Below, in pieces: positions 7,686 through 14,741 of a stretch of 24,492 nucleotides of DNA. The notes beneath the pieces were generated by a model. That model did not search any database. It was not told the origin of the DNA and saw only the letters and a list, made by a program, of their open reading frames with translations. Position numbers and translations under genes: made by a program. How positions within the stretch are numbered: position 1 is the stretch's first letter; every line of letters begins with the position of its first letter. Origin of the DNA: an uncultured Oscillospiraceae bacterium (GTDB taxonomy: Bacteria > Bacillota > Clostridia > Oscillospirales > Oscillospiraceae); assembly GCA_900754515.1 (NCBI GenBank), contig CAAEDD010000025.1:1-24492 (forward strand), in the 5' to 3' direction.

Positions 7686-7726
7686 CAATACTGCATAAAA
7701 ACTTTGAAATGATTTGAAATAACGAC

Positions 7727-7744
7727 AAAAAGAGGATCAGCCTC
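7727..7744 (-). terminator. Weak candidate terminator after the nucleotidyltransferase gene
   Basis: On the minus strand GAGG-CTGAT-CCTC is followed directly by five T. The stem is only four base pairs, so this is a weak call; no better terminator is visible after the gene. Confidence 0.3.
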
Positions 7745-7752
7745 AACGGCAT

Positions 7753-8793
7753 TTACAAAGAGCGGTTCTCGCCTTCGTCCAGCGCCGCAGCCAGATCTCT
7801 GGCGCTTATAGCCAGTTCTTTTGCAAACTCCACGTCATCTGAACTTACGCTTATTCGCAGAGCCGAGCGGGATGCTAGAGGGGATATCCGCATATGAAAT
7901 CGAGGCCCGTCCAACTGCAGACCGTCAGAGTAATCTGCACCCATGTCCAGCAGGAGCTCCGAGAGCATACCCATCAGTTCTGCGCGGCTGCGGCAGGCAC
8001 AAACCAGGCTCTCACCCTCTCCGGCGGGAGCATCGGTGCCACCGACAGCGGGAGTGGAAAAACTGTCTGAAGCTTTCAGCTTAAGCCTTCCCTCCAGTGC
8101 GTCGGCGCAGCAGCGGTAGTAGGACAGAGGGTTGCCCACGTCGCACCAGTAACCTTCCATGGGCAGACCCAGCATAAGCTCTCCCTTCTTTAAAAGCAGG
8201 GGGAAGAGATCCTTTGCAAAATCAAACTCTCGGCCCTCCGGAACCAGTTCCATGACCCGGGGAGATATAACATATATTCCGGTATTCACCAGGTCGGTAA
8301 CTACCCGGCTCCAGTCCGGTTTCTCCACAAAGCTTCGTATCCTGTCCTCGCCGTCTGTAATTGCAAGCCCGTAACTCAAGGGCTCACTGTGACGGCAGAG
8401 GGCCAGTGTAGCTGCGGCATTTCGATTCTTATGCTCAGCCATTAGCCGTGCCAGGTCAAAGTCACATGCGGCGTCTCCGCTTATTACGAGGAAGTCTTCG
8501 TCCTCATAAAAGTCCCGGCAATTTTTTACAGCTCCGGCGGTGCCCAAGGGCTCCTCTTCCACCCGGTACTGGAGCTTTACGCCGAAACGGCTGCCGTCGC
8601 CGAAATAGGCCATGATATCCCCGGCCCGGTAGCGCACGGCTGCACATATATCATCAAAGCCCTGAGAGCGCAGCAGCTCCACAATATACTCCATCAATGG
8701 CCTGCCCAGCAGGGGCACCATGGGTTTTGGTATATCTCCGGTGATGGCTTTCAGCCGGCTGCCCATGCCTCCGGCCAATATCACAGCTTTCAT
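7753..8793 (-). CDS. NDP-sugar pyrophosphorylase-like nucleotidyltransferase with short PMM-like tail
   Basis: Residues 1-235 form a complete NTP_transferase domain: LAGGMGSRL with DIPKPM (residues 6-25), EEEPLGTAGAVKNC, VISGDAACDFD, YGLAITDGEDRIRSFVEKP, VNTGIYVISP and EGYWCDVGNPLSYYRC. It closely resembles the mannose-1-phosphate guanylyltransferase half of the ~800-residue bifunctional clostridial proteins that also carry a phosphomannomutase. Here the protein is only 346 residues. The last ~90, with DGLQLDGPRFHMRISPLAS then ALRISVSSDDVEFAKELA, look like the C-terminal domain IV of a phosphohexomutase, without the catalytic core. The ATG at 8793 has AGGAGG seven bases upstream. The substrate is unknown. 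The gene is divergent from gdpP and appears to be on its own. Confidence 0.85.
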   Translation of the reverse strand: MKAVILAGGMGSRLKAITGDIPKPMVPLLGRPLMEYIVELLRSQGFDDICAAVRYRAGDIMAYFGDGSRFGVKLQYRVEEEPLGTAGAVKNCRDFYEDEDFLVISGDAACDFDLARLMAEHKNRNAAATLALCRHSEPLSYGLAITDGEDRIRSFVEKPDWSRVVTDLVNTGIYVISPRVMELVPEGREFDFAKDLFPLLLKKGELMLGLPMEGYWCDVGNPLSYYRCCADALEGRLKLKASDSFSTPAVGGTDAPAGEGESLVCACRSRAELMGMLSELLLDMGADYSDGLQLDGPRFHMRISPLASRSALRISVSSDDVEFAKELAISARDLAAALDEGENRSL

Positions 8794-8898
8794 ATGCAGC
8801 CTCCTTTTCTTGTATTATTTGAAATTAATCAGAAAATATTTATTCAAAGCGGCCGTATGCCGTATGTGGATTTTCAGACGGCTGAAAGCATTTTCTTA

Positions 8899-8927
8899 TT
8901 GTAAATCAATGGCAAGTTTGCTATAAT
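8899..8927 (+). promoter_or_regulatory. Sigma-A promoter with extended -10 for gdpP
   Basis: TTGTAA at 8899-8904 and TATAAT at 8922-8927 are 17 bp apart, with TGC immediately before the -10 (extended -10). Transcription should start near 8934. This appears to be the main promoter for the whole run from gdpP to ftsH, as no strong promoter was found inside it. Confidence 0.82.
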
Positions 8928-8966
8928 GTAATATCGCATAAGAGTAACATGGAAGGGATGTGTCCC

Positions 8967-10961
8967 ATGAATAAAAATATGCGGCGGTTGGCCGAACCCG
9001 GCGTGGCTATGCATCTGCTGGCCCTGGTAGCTTTTGCCGTGGCTACGCTGCTCATGAAAATGTATGAGCTTGCAGCGATAGAGGCTGGGGTCATACTGCT
9101 GCTTATTATCATCTCCGCTTTCCTGCGCCGCAGGAAGGAAAAGCAGCTTGCCGCCTATATAGAGTCTGTGACCTATGAGACGGAAAACGCAAAGAACAAT
9201 ACCCTTATGAATTTCCCCTTGCCTATTGCGGTGTTCCGGCTGGCGGATTCGCGTATAGTTTGGGGAAACGATATGTTCTTCGATATGTGCGGAGAGCACG
9301 GCACCCGCATGGATGCCAGCATTGCCGACATGATACCTCAGTTCTCCGGTAAATGGCTGCTGGAGGGAAAAAATCAATATCCCACTTTGCTGGAGCTGGG
9401 CGGGCGCAAATATCAGCTCCACGGAAATATAATCCGTTCCGACAAAAGCGACGATACAAACGCCTTCATGGGCATAACCTACTGGGTGGATGTCACCGAC
9501 TATGACAATATCCGCCAGGAATATGAGCGTACACGGCCCGTGGCCGGCGTCATAATAATAGATAACTTTGAAGAGATGTGCCGCAATCAGACCGACCGGG
9601 TGAAAAACGACATCCGGGACGCCGTTGAGGATAAGCTAAAGGAATGGTGCGATACCTTCAACGGCATACTCCGCCGCTATGACAGGGACCGTTACCTGCT
9701 GCTTATGGAGCGGCAGGACCTGGAACGTCTGCGCCAGGATAAATTCAGAATCACCGAGGACATCCACCAAGTGGAGAGCCCGACAGGCATAGATGCCTCC
9801 ATAAGCATAGGCCTGGGCATAGACGGGGATAATCTGGGAGAGGCTTTGCAGTTTGCAGACATGGCCTCGGAACTGGCTCTGAGCCGGGGCGGCGACCAGA
9901 CCGTCATCAAAAACCGCATGAGCTTTGAGTTCTACGGCGGCCGGGGCTACGAGGTGGAAAAGCGTACCAAGGTCAAGTCAAGAGTCATGTCCAACGCCCT
10001 TTCGGAACTGGTAAAGGATTCCTCCCGCGTGCTGGTTATGGGCCACCGCTTTGGGGACCTGGACAGCATCGGGGCCGCTGTGGGCGTGTGCTGCTTTGCA
10101 AGGCAGTTCGGAATTAAATACAACATTGTTGTGGACATGAATCACACTGCCGCCCAGCCGCTTATCGACACGGTGCGCAAAGCCCCGGAATACAGGGAAG
10201 CTTTCGTCAGCCCTCAGGATGCTCTGGCAAAGGCAGACAGCCATGCCCTGCTTGTGGTGGTAGACACAAACCGTCCGGAGCAGGTGGAAGATAAAGATTT
10301 GCTTCTCTCCTGCATCCGGGTGGCCGTCATAGATCATCACCGGGTTGCGGCCACATATATTCAAAACGCTGCCCTGGGCTTCGTAGAGCCCTATGCCTCA
10401 TCTACCTGCGAACTGGTGACGGAGCTTCTGCAGGAGCTGAAGGAGCCGGCGGATATCCTGCGCTGCGAGGCGGAGGCTCTGCTGGCGGGCATAGTTCTGG
10501 ATACAAAGAGCTTTGCCATACGCACCGGCGAACGCACCTTTGACGCGGCGGCCAGGCTCCGCCGCTCCGGTGCAGATACCGTTGAGGTAAAAAAACTTCT
10601 GCAGACCGGAATGGACGAGGCCATAGCAAAATATAAAATTATGCAGAGTGCCCGGCTCTACCGCAAGGTTGCGGTGGCTGCCCCCAAGGAACCCCAGACC
10701 AGAGTGGTGGCAGCCCAGGCGGCGGACGAGCTTTTGAATATCTCCGGTGTGGACGCCTCCATAGTGGTTGCAAAGGACGGCAAGGGGAGACCCTTTGCTT
10801 CCGCCCGCTCCATAGGAGAGCTGAACGTGCAGCTCATCATGGAACGCCTGGGCGGCGGCGGAAACCGCAGCGCCGCGGCGGTGCAGTTTGATGACTGCGA
10901 TTTGGATGAGGCGTTGAACAGAGTTTACTCCGCTATAGACGAATATTTTGCCGAAGGATAG
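8967..10961 (+). CDS. gdpP: GdpP-family cyclic-di-AMP phosphodiesterase
   Basis: This membrane protein should hydrolyse c-di-AMP to pApA. In order it shows two N-terminal membrane helices (about residues 8-27 and 32-50), a PAS-like region (about 65-150, beginning FPLPIAVFRLADSRIVWGND), a degenerate GGDEF domain (about 165-310) in which the active-site loop is RYDRDRYLLL, then a DHH/DHHA1 unit. Catalytic motifs are intact: VLVMGHRFGDLDSIGAA, VVVDTNRPE, VAVIDHHR, GIVLDTKSF and the C-terminal GGGGNRSAAAVQF. At 664 residues it matches the family. The ATG at 8967 is preceded by GGAAGGG with suitable spacing, whereas the in-frame ATG at 8949 lies only about 15 bases from the predicted transcription start. 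rplI and dnaB follow, as in many Firmicutes. Confidence 0.95.
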   Translation: MNKNMRRLAEPGVAMHLLALVAFAVATLLMKMYELAAIEAGVILLLIIISAFLRRRKEKQLAAYIESVTYETENAKNNTLMNFPLPIAVFRLADSRIVWGNDMFFDMCGEHGTRMDASIADMIPQFSGKWLLEGKNQYPTLLELGGRKYQLHGNIIRSDKSDDTNAFMGITYWVDVTDYDNIRQEYERTRPVAGVIIIDNFEEMCRNQTDRVKNDIRDAVEDKLKEWCDTFNGILRRYDRDRYLLLMERQDLERLRQDKFRITEDIHQVESPTGIDASISIGLGIDGDNLGEALQFADMASELALSRGGDQTVIKNRMSFEFYGGRGYEVEKRTKVKSRVMSNALSELVKDSSRVLVMGHRFGDLDSIGAAVGVCCFARQFGIKYNIVVDMNHTAAQPLIDTVRKAPEYREAFVSPQDALAKADSHALLVVVDTNRPEQVEDKDLLLSCIRVAVIDHHRVAATYIQNAALGFVEPYASSTCELVTELLQELKEPADILRCEAEALLAGIVLDTKSFAIRTGERTFDAAARLRRSGADTVEVKKLLQTGMDEAIAKYKIMQSARLYRKVAVAAPKEPQTRVVAAQAADELLNISGVDASIVVAKDGKGRPFASARSIGELNVQLIMERLGGGGNRSAAAVQFDDCDLDEALNRVYSAIDEYFAEG

Positions 10962-10997
10962 TTTAATCCCCGGCATCCCCAGTGAAAGGAGAAGAAA

Positions 10998-11447
10998 ATG
11001 AAAGTAATATTTAATGTAGATGTAAGAGGCCAGGGCAAAAAAGGAGAGATGAAGGAAGTCTCAGACGGCTATGCCCGCAACTACCTGCTGCCCCGGAAAC
11101 TGGCTACCGAAGCCACTGCCGATAACATAAACGCCATGAAACTCAAGGAGAAAGCCCGGGCTGCCCAGATAGCAAAGGAGAAGGCCCAGGCCCAGGAGAA
11201 CGCCCAGAAACTCACCGGTATACAGGTCATCATCAAGGCCAAGGCCGGAAACGGCGGCAAGCTCTTTGGAGCCGTCACCTCTCAGGAGATAAGCAATGCT
11301 CTGAAGGAGCAGTTCGGAATAGAGATAGAAAAGAACAAGATAGTCCAGGCCGAACCCATAAAGACTTTCGGCAGCTACACCGTTAAGGCAAAGATGGGCT
11401 ATGAGATCAGCGGCAGCATAAATCTTCTGGTAGTAGAGGACAAGTAA
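10998..11447 (+). CDS. rplI: 50S ribosomal protein L9
   Basis: A 149-residue full-length L9 that binds 23S rRNA with its N-terminal domain. The conserved start MKVIFNVDVRGQGKKGEMKE is followed by VSDGYARNYLLPRKLA, then the long connecting helix rich in Lys, Glu, Ala and Gln (about residues 45-75), and the C-terminal domain with GKLFGAVTSQEIS. AAAGGAGAAG precedes the ATG. It lies 36 bases after gdpP and is followed by a hairpin before dnaB. Confidence 0.98.
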   Translation: MKVIFNVDVRGQGKKGEMKEVSDGYARNYLLPRKLATEATADNINAMKLKEKARAAQIAKEKAQAQENAQKLTGIQVIIKAKAGNGGKLFGAVTSQEISNALKEQFGIEIEKNKIVQAEPIKTFGSYTVKAKMGYEISGSINLLVVEDK

Positions 11448-11458
11448 CTGGAAAAAAT

Positions 11459-11485
11459 AAGCCCCGGAAAGATCCTGGGGCTTTT
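11459..11485 (+). terminator. Hairpin with T-run between rplI and dnaB
   Basis: AAGCCCCGG (11459-11467) pairs with CC-T-GGGGCTT (11474-11483) with one bulged base and runs into TTTT. It has the form of an intrinsic terminator. No clear promoter lies between it and dnaB, so it probably reduces rather than stops transcription into dnaB. Confidence 0.75.
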
Positions 11486-11519
11486 CCAACAGGCAGCATT
11501 TTTTACAGAGGTTTAGTCT

Positions 11520-12866
11520 ATGGACGAACTGCTTGGCAGAAAAATACCCCACTCCGCTCCAGCGGAGCAGGCGGTTATCGGCTCCATGCTCATCGACCCC
11601 CGGTGTATACCGGAGGTGTTGGAAAAGCTGAAAGCCGACGAATTTTATATAAAGCTCAACCGGGATATATACGAGACCATATACACCATGTTTTCCTACG
11701 GCCAGACCATTGACCCGGTGACCGTGCTGGACCAGATGCGTGTCCGGGGCGTGTACCAGGAAGGCAATGAAAAGTATATGGCCGAGGTGATGGGCGTCAC
11801 ACCTACGGCAGCGAACGTGATGGAATATGCGGCAATCGTCCGGGACAGGGCTCTGCTGCGCTGCCTGGGCGAGGCTGCCGATGAGATAAACAACATGGTG
11901 TACGAGGGCTCCGGAGAGGCCGACGGTGTGCTGGAGGCGGCGGAACGGCGCATCTATGCCCTGCGACAAGGCCGGAATGTAGGCGGCCTCGTGCCCGTGT
12001 CCTCTGTGGTGCAGGACGTATTTGACACCTTGTCGGAGGCAGCTGCCTCCGGCAGCAAAATACCGGGCATCAGCACGGGCCTGCCGGATCTGGACAGGGT
12101 CACACTGGGTCTGAATAAGTCGGAGCTTATCCTTATTGCCGCCCGCCCCGGTATGGGCAAGACCAGTATTGCCCTGAACCTGGCCCTCCATGCGGCTATG
12201 AATCTGAAAAAAACCGTGGCCATATTCTCCCTGGAAATGTCCCGGGAACAGCTGGTCACCAGGCTTCTATCCAGAGCCTCCCTGGTGCCCTCTCAGAACC
12301 TGCTCACGGGGCAGCTGTCAGAGGAACAGTGGAGAGAGATATCCGACGCAGCCCAGGCCCTTAGTGCTACCGATATACGCATAGACGATAACCCCAGCCT
12401 CACGGTGTCTGAGATGAATGCCCAGTGCCGCAGGGTGCCTAACCTGGATCTGGTTGTCATTGACTACCTGCAGCTGATGCAGTCTGCGGGCAGCGGCCAT
12501 AGCTGGTCCAACGAGAGCCGAACCCAGGCGGTAAGCGACATCAGCCGTATGCTGAAGATCATGGCAAAGGAACTGAACGTGCCGGTTATTTGCCTGTCCC
12601 AGCTCTCCCGTGCAAACGAGAGCCGCCAGGACAAGCGCCCAATGCTTTCAGACCTGAGAGAGTCCGGCGCCATTGAGCAGGATGCCGACGTTGTCATAGG
12701 CCTGTACAGAGACGGGTATTATAACAAGGAGAGCGAAAATCCCAATCTGGCCGAAGCCATTATACTGAAAAACCGCAAAGGTCAGACCGGCACCGTGGAG
12801 CTGTTGTGGCTGCCGGAGTATACCACCTTCAGCTCCCTGGAAAAGCGCAGGGATGACGATGAATGA
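11520..12866 (+). CDS. dnaB: Replicative DNA helicase
   Basis: The 448-residue hexameric helicase that unwinds DNA at the replication fork. The N-terminal DnaB domain starts IPHSAPAEQAVIGSMLIDP; the RecA-like C-terminal domain carries Walker A ARPGMGKTS with K214, the VAIFSLEMS helicase motif H1a, Walker B as LVVIDYLQLMQ, and the arginine-rich H4 region LSDLRESGAIEQDADVV. Length and motifs are normal, with no intein. AGAGG lies about nine bases before the ATG. The 3' end overlaps the start of tilS by a few bases, indicating coupled translation. In Bacillus nomenclature this gene is called dnaC. Confidence 0.97.
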   Translation: MDELLGRKIPHSAPAEQAVIGSMLIDPRCIPEVLEKLKADEFYIKLNRDIYETIYTMFSYGQTIDPVTVLDQMRVRGVYQEGNEKYMAEVMGVTPTAANVMEYAAIVRDRALLRCLGEAADEINNMVYEGSGEADGVLEAAERRIYALRQGRNVGGLVPVSSVVQDVFDTLSEAAASGSKIPGISTGLPDLDRVTLGLNKSELILIAARPGMGKTSIALNLALHAAMNLKKTVAIFSLEMSREQLVTRLLSRASLVPSQNLLTGQLSEEQWREISDAAQALSATDIRIDDNPSLTVSEMNAQCRRVPNLDLVVIDYLQLMQSAGSGHSWSNESRTQAVSDISRMLKIMAKELNVPVICLSQLSRANESRQDKRPMLSDLRESGAIEQDADVVIGLYRDGYYNKESENPNLAEAIILKNRKGQTGTVELLWLPEYTTFSSLEKRRDDDE

Positions 12867-14148
12867 GCCGGTGCTGCCCCGGGATGGGAATATACTTTGT
12901 GCCGTTTCCGGCGGCGCAGATTCCATGTGCCTGCTGCATATGATATATAGCAGCGGCCTGAACGTCACGGCTGCCCATTACGAGCACGGTATCAGAGGGG
13001 AGGAGTCTCTGAGAGATGCCCGCTTTGTGGAGAGCTGGTGCCGGGAAAAGGGTATAGAATGCATTATAGGCCACGGCGACGTGCCGGCCTTTGCCAGAGA
13101 ACATGGCCTGAGCATGGAACAGGCTGCCCGTCAGCTGCGCTACCGGTTCCTGGAAAAAGCAGCTGCGGAACATGGCTGCAATTATATAGCCACAGCTCAC
13201 AATGCCGATGATAACGTGGAGACAGTGATCTTCAACCTCGCGAGGGGCGGCGGTACCCTGGGCTTGAAGGGAATACCCCAGCGCCGGGGAATATTCATCC
13301 GGCCGCTGCTGGGGATGTGCCGCCGGGATATAGAAAAATACCTGGAGGAAAACAATATACCCCATATAGAGGACGGCACCAACGCCTCAGATGACTACAG
13401 CCGGAACCTCATCCGCCATCATGTGACACCGGTACTGCGCAGGATAAACCCGGAGCTCCACCTGGCCGTGGCCAGGACGGCAAGGCTTCTGGGGGACGAC
13501 GAGGACTGTCTCGGTTCTATGGCGGATAAGTTTATAGAAACTTATTACGACGGGGAGAGCCTGCCGGTGGAAAAGCTCAGACAGCTGCACCGGGCGGTGT
13601 CCTCCAGAGTCATCCGCCGTTTGTGCGAGGGCAGCCTGAGCTATGAGCATGTGCAGCAGGCTCTGGAGCTGTTGGAGGGCACGGAACTCAAATATCTGAA
13701 CCTGCCCGGGCAGAGACTGCGCCGGGAACAGGGGCGGCTTTTTTTCCGGGAGCGGGAGATAATAAGTCTGCCGGACAGAAAACTGACAGCGGGACAATGG
13801 GTAGCCATACCGGAGCTCGGGCTGGAACTTCTGGCAGAATATGGCTGCAAAAGCGGAGAAGTTAACGGCTTGTTCAAGACTTGCCGCCTCAAATATGAGA
13901 ATATAAGTTCCAGTGTTTATTGCACCGGCAGGAAAGCCGGAGACAAGTTTAGACCGGCGGGCCGGGGCTGTACAAAAAGTCTGAAGAGCCTTTTTAATGA
14001 GGCGGGCTATACCCAGGCACAGCGCAGCAGGACATTGATATTTAGAGATGAGAAAGGTATACTGGCGGTGCCGGGACTGGGTATTGACCAGCGGGCGGTG
14101 CCCGGGCCGGAAGATGCGGTACTGACCATAAAAATAAGAGAGATATGA
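12859..14148 (+). CDS. tilS: tRNA(Ile)-lysidine synthase
   Basis: TilS modifies C34 of the CAU-anticodon tRNA-Ile to lysidine so that it reads AUA. That is an important codon here, as the core genes use ATA heavily. The N-type PP-loop SGGADS is at residues 17-22, followed by HYEHGIRGEESLRDARFVE, QAARQLRYRFLE and ATAHNADDNVETV; C-terminal TilS domains end with KAGDKFRPAGRGCTKSLKSL and GIDQRAV. The length of 430 residues is typical. ATG 12859 is six bases after AGGG and lies inside the dnaB stop region; ATG 12853 is also in frame but has no room for a ribosome binding site. The stop overlaps ATG 14145 of the next frame. Confidence 0.95.
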   Translation: MNEPVLPRDGNILCAVSGGADSMCLLHMIYSSGLNVTAAHYEHGIRGEESLRDARFVESWCREKGIECIIGHGDVPAFAREHGLSMEQAARQLRYRFLEKAAAEHGCNYIATAHNADDNVETVIFNLARGGGTLGLKGIPQRRGIFIRPLLGMCRRDIEKYLEENNIPHIEDGTNASDDYSRNLIRHHVTPVLRRINPELHLAVARTARLLGDDEDCLGSMADKFIETYYDGESLPVEKLRQLHRAVSSRVIRRLCEGSLSYEHVQQALELLEGTELKYLNLPGQRLRREQGRLFFREREIISLPDRKLTAGQWVAIPELGLELLAEYGCKSGEVNGLFKTCRLKYENISSSVYCTGRKAGDKFRPAGRGCTKSLKSLFNEAGYTQAQRSRTLIFRDEKGILAVPGLGIDQRAVPGPEDAVLTIKIREI

Positions 14149-14162
14149 CAGGAGAAAAGAGT

Positions 14163-14696
14163 ATGCGCAACGACATTGAGCGGATACTGATAAGCGAGGA
14201 AGAGCTGCAGGAAAAGGTCTCGGAGATGGGAAAAAAGATATCCCGGGATTTTAAGGACAAGGACCCCATATTTGTGGGGGTGCTGAAGGGCTGCTTCATT
14301 TTTATGGCGGACCTGATGCGCTATGTGGACATCAGCTGCTCCATGGATTTTATGGCGGTATCCTCCTACAGCGGAACCAGTTCCACAGGAGCAGTGAAGA
14401 TAAACAAGGACTTGGGAGAGGATATTGAGGGCAGGCACCTTATAATAGTGGAGGACATACTGGACTCCGGCATTACACTCAGTTATCTCAAACAATATCT
14501 GATGGTGAGAAAACCCGCATCCATAACCATAGCCACGCTGATGGACAAGCCGGCCCGACGCAAGGCGGATATCTATGCCGACTATTCCTGCTTCGAGATA
14601 CCCGATGCCTTCGTGGTTGGCTATGGACTGGATTATAATGAGAGATACCGGAATCTGCCGTATATCGGCGTACTTAAACCGGAAATATATTCTTGA
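14163..14696 (+). CDS. hpt: Hypoxanthine-guanine phosphoribosyltransferase
   Basis: A 177-residue purine-salvage enzyme that joins hypoxanthine or guanine to PRPP. The PRPP-binding motif VEDILDSGIT spans residues 96-105, and flanking family landmarks FVGVLKGCFIFMADLMRYV, SSYSGTSSTGAVKI and FVVGYGLDYNERYRNLPYIG are present. GGAG at 14151-14154 is eight bases before ATG 14163, giving the usual family N-terminus MRNDIERILISEEEL. An in-frame ATG at 14145, overlapping the tilS stop as ATGA, would add six residues and is less likely. The tilS-hpt-ftsH order is common in Firmicutes. Confidence 0.96.
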   Translation: MRNDIERILISEEELQEKVSEMGKKISRDFKDKDPIFVGVLKGCFIFMADLMRYVDISCSMDFMAVSSYSGTSSTGAVKINKDLGEDIEGRHLIIVEDILDSGITLSYLKQYLMVRKPASITIATLMDKPARRKADIYADYSCFEIPDAFVVGYGLDYNERYRNLPYIGVLKPEIYS

Positions 14697-14741
14697 TTTG
14701 TTTAAATGATACCCCAGCGCTGAAAAGGATGTGACACTTAC

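Noticed and set aside
7608..7688. 27-codon N-terminal extension of the LUD protein
   Set aside because: It covers the promoter and its inverted repeat, and AGGAGG sits correctly before ATG 7607.
7645..7690. Intrinsic terminator reading of the long inverted repeat
   Set aside because: No plus-strand gene ends upstream, and on the minus strand the predicted transcript starts within the repeat. An operator explains it better.
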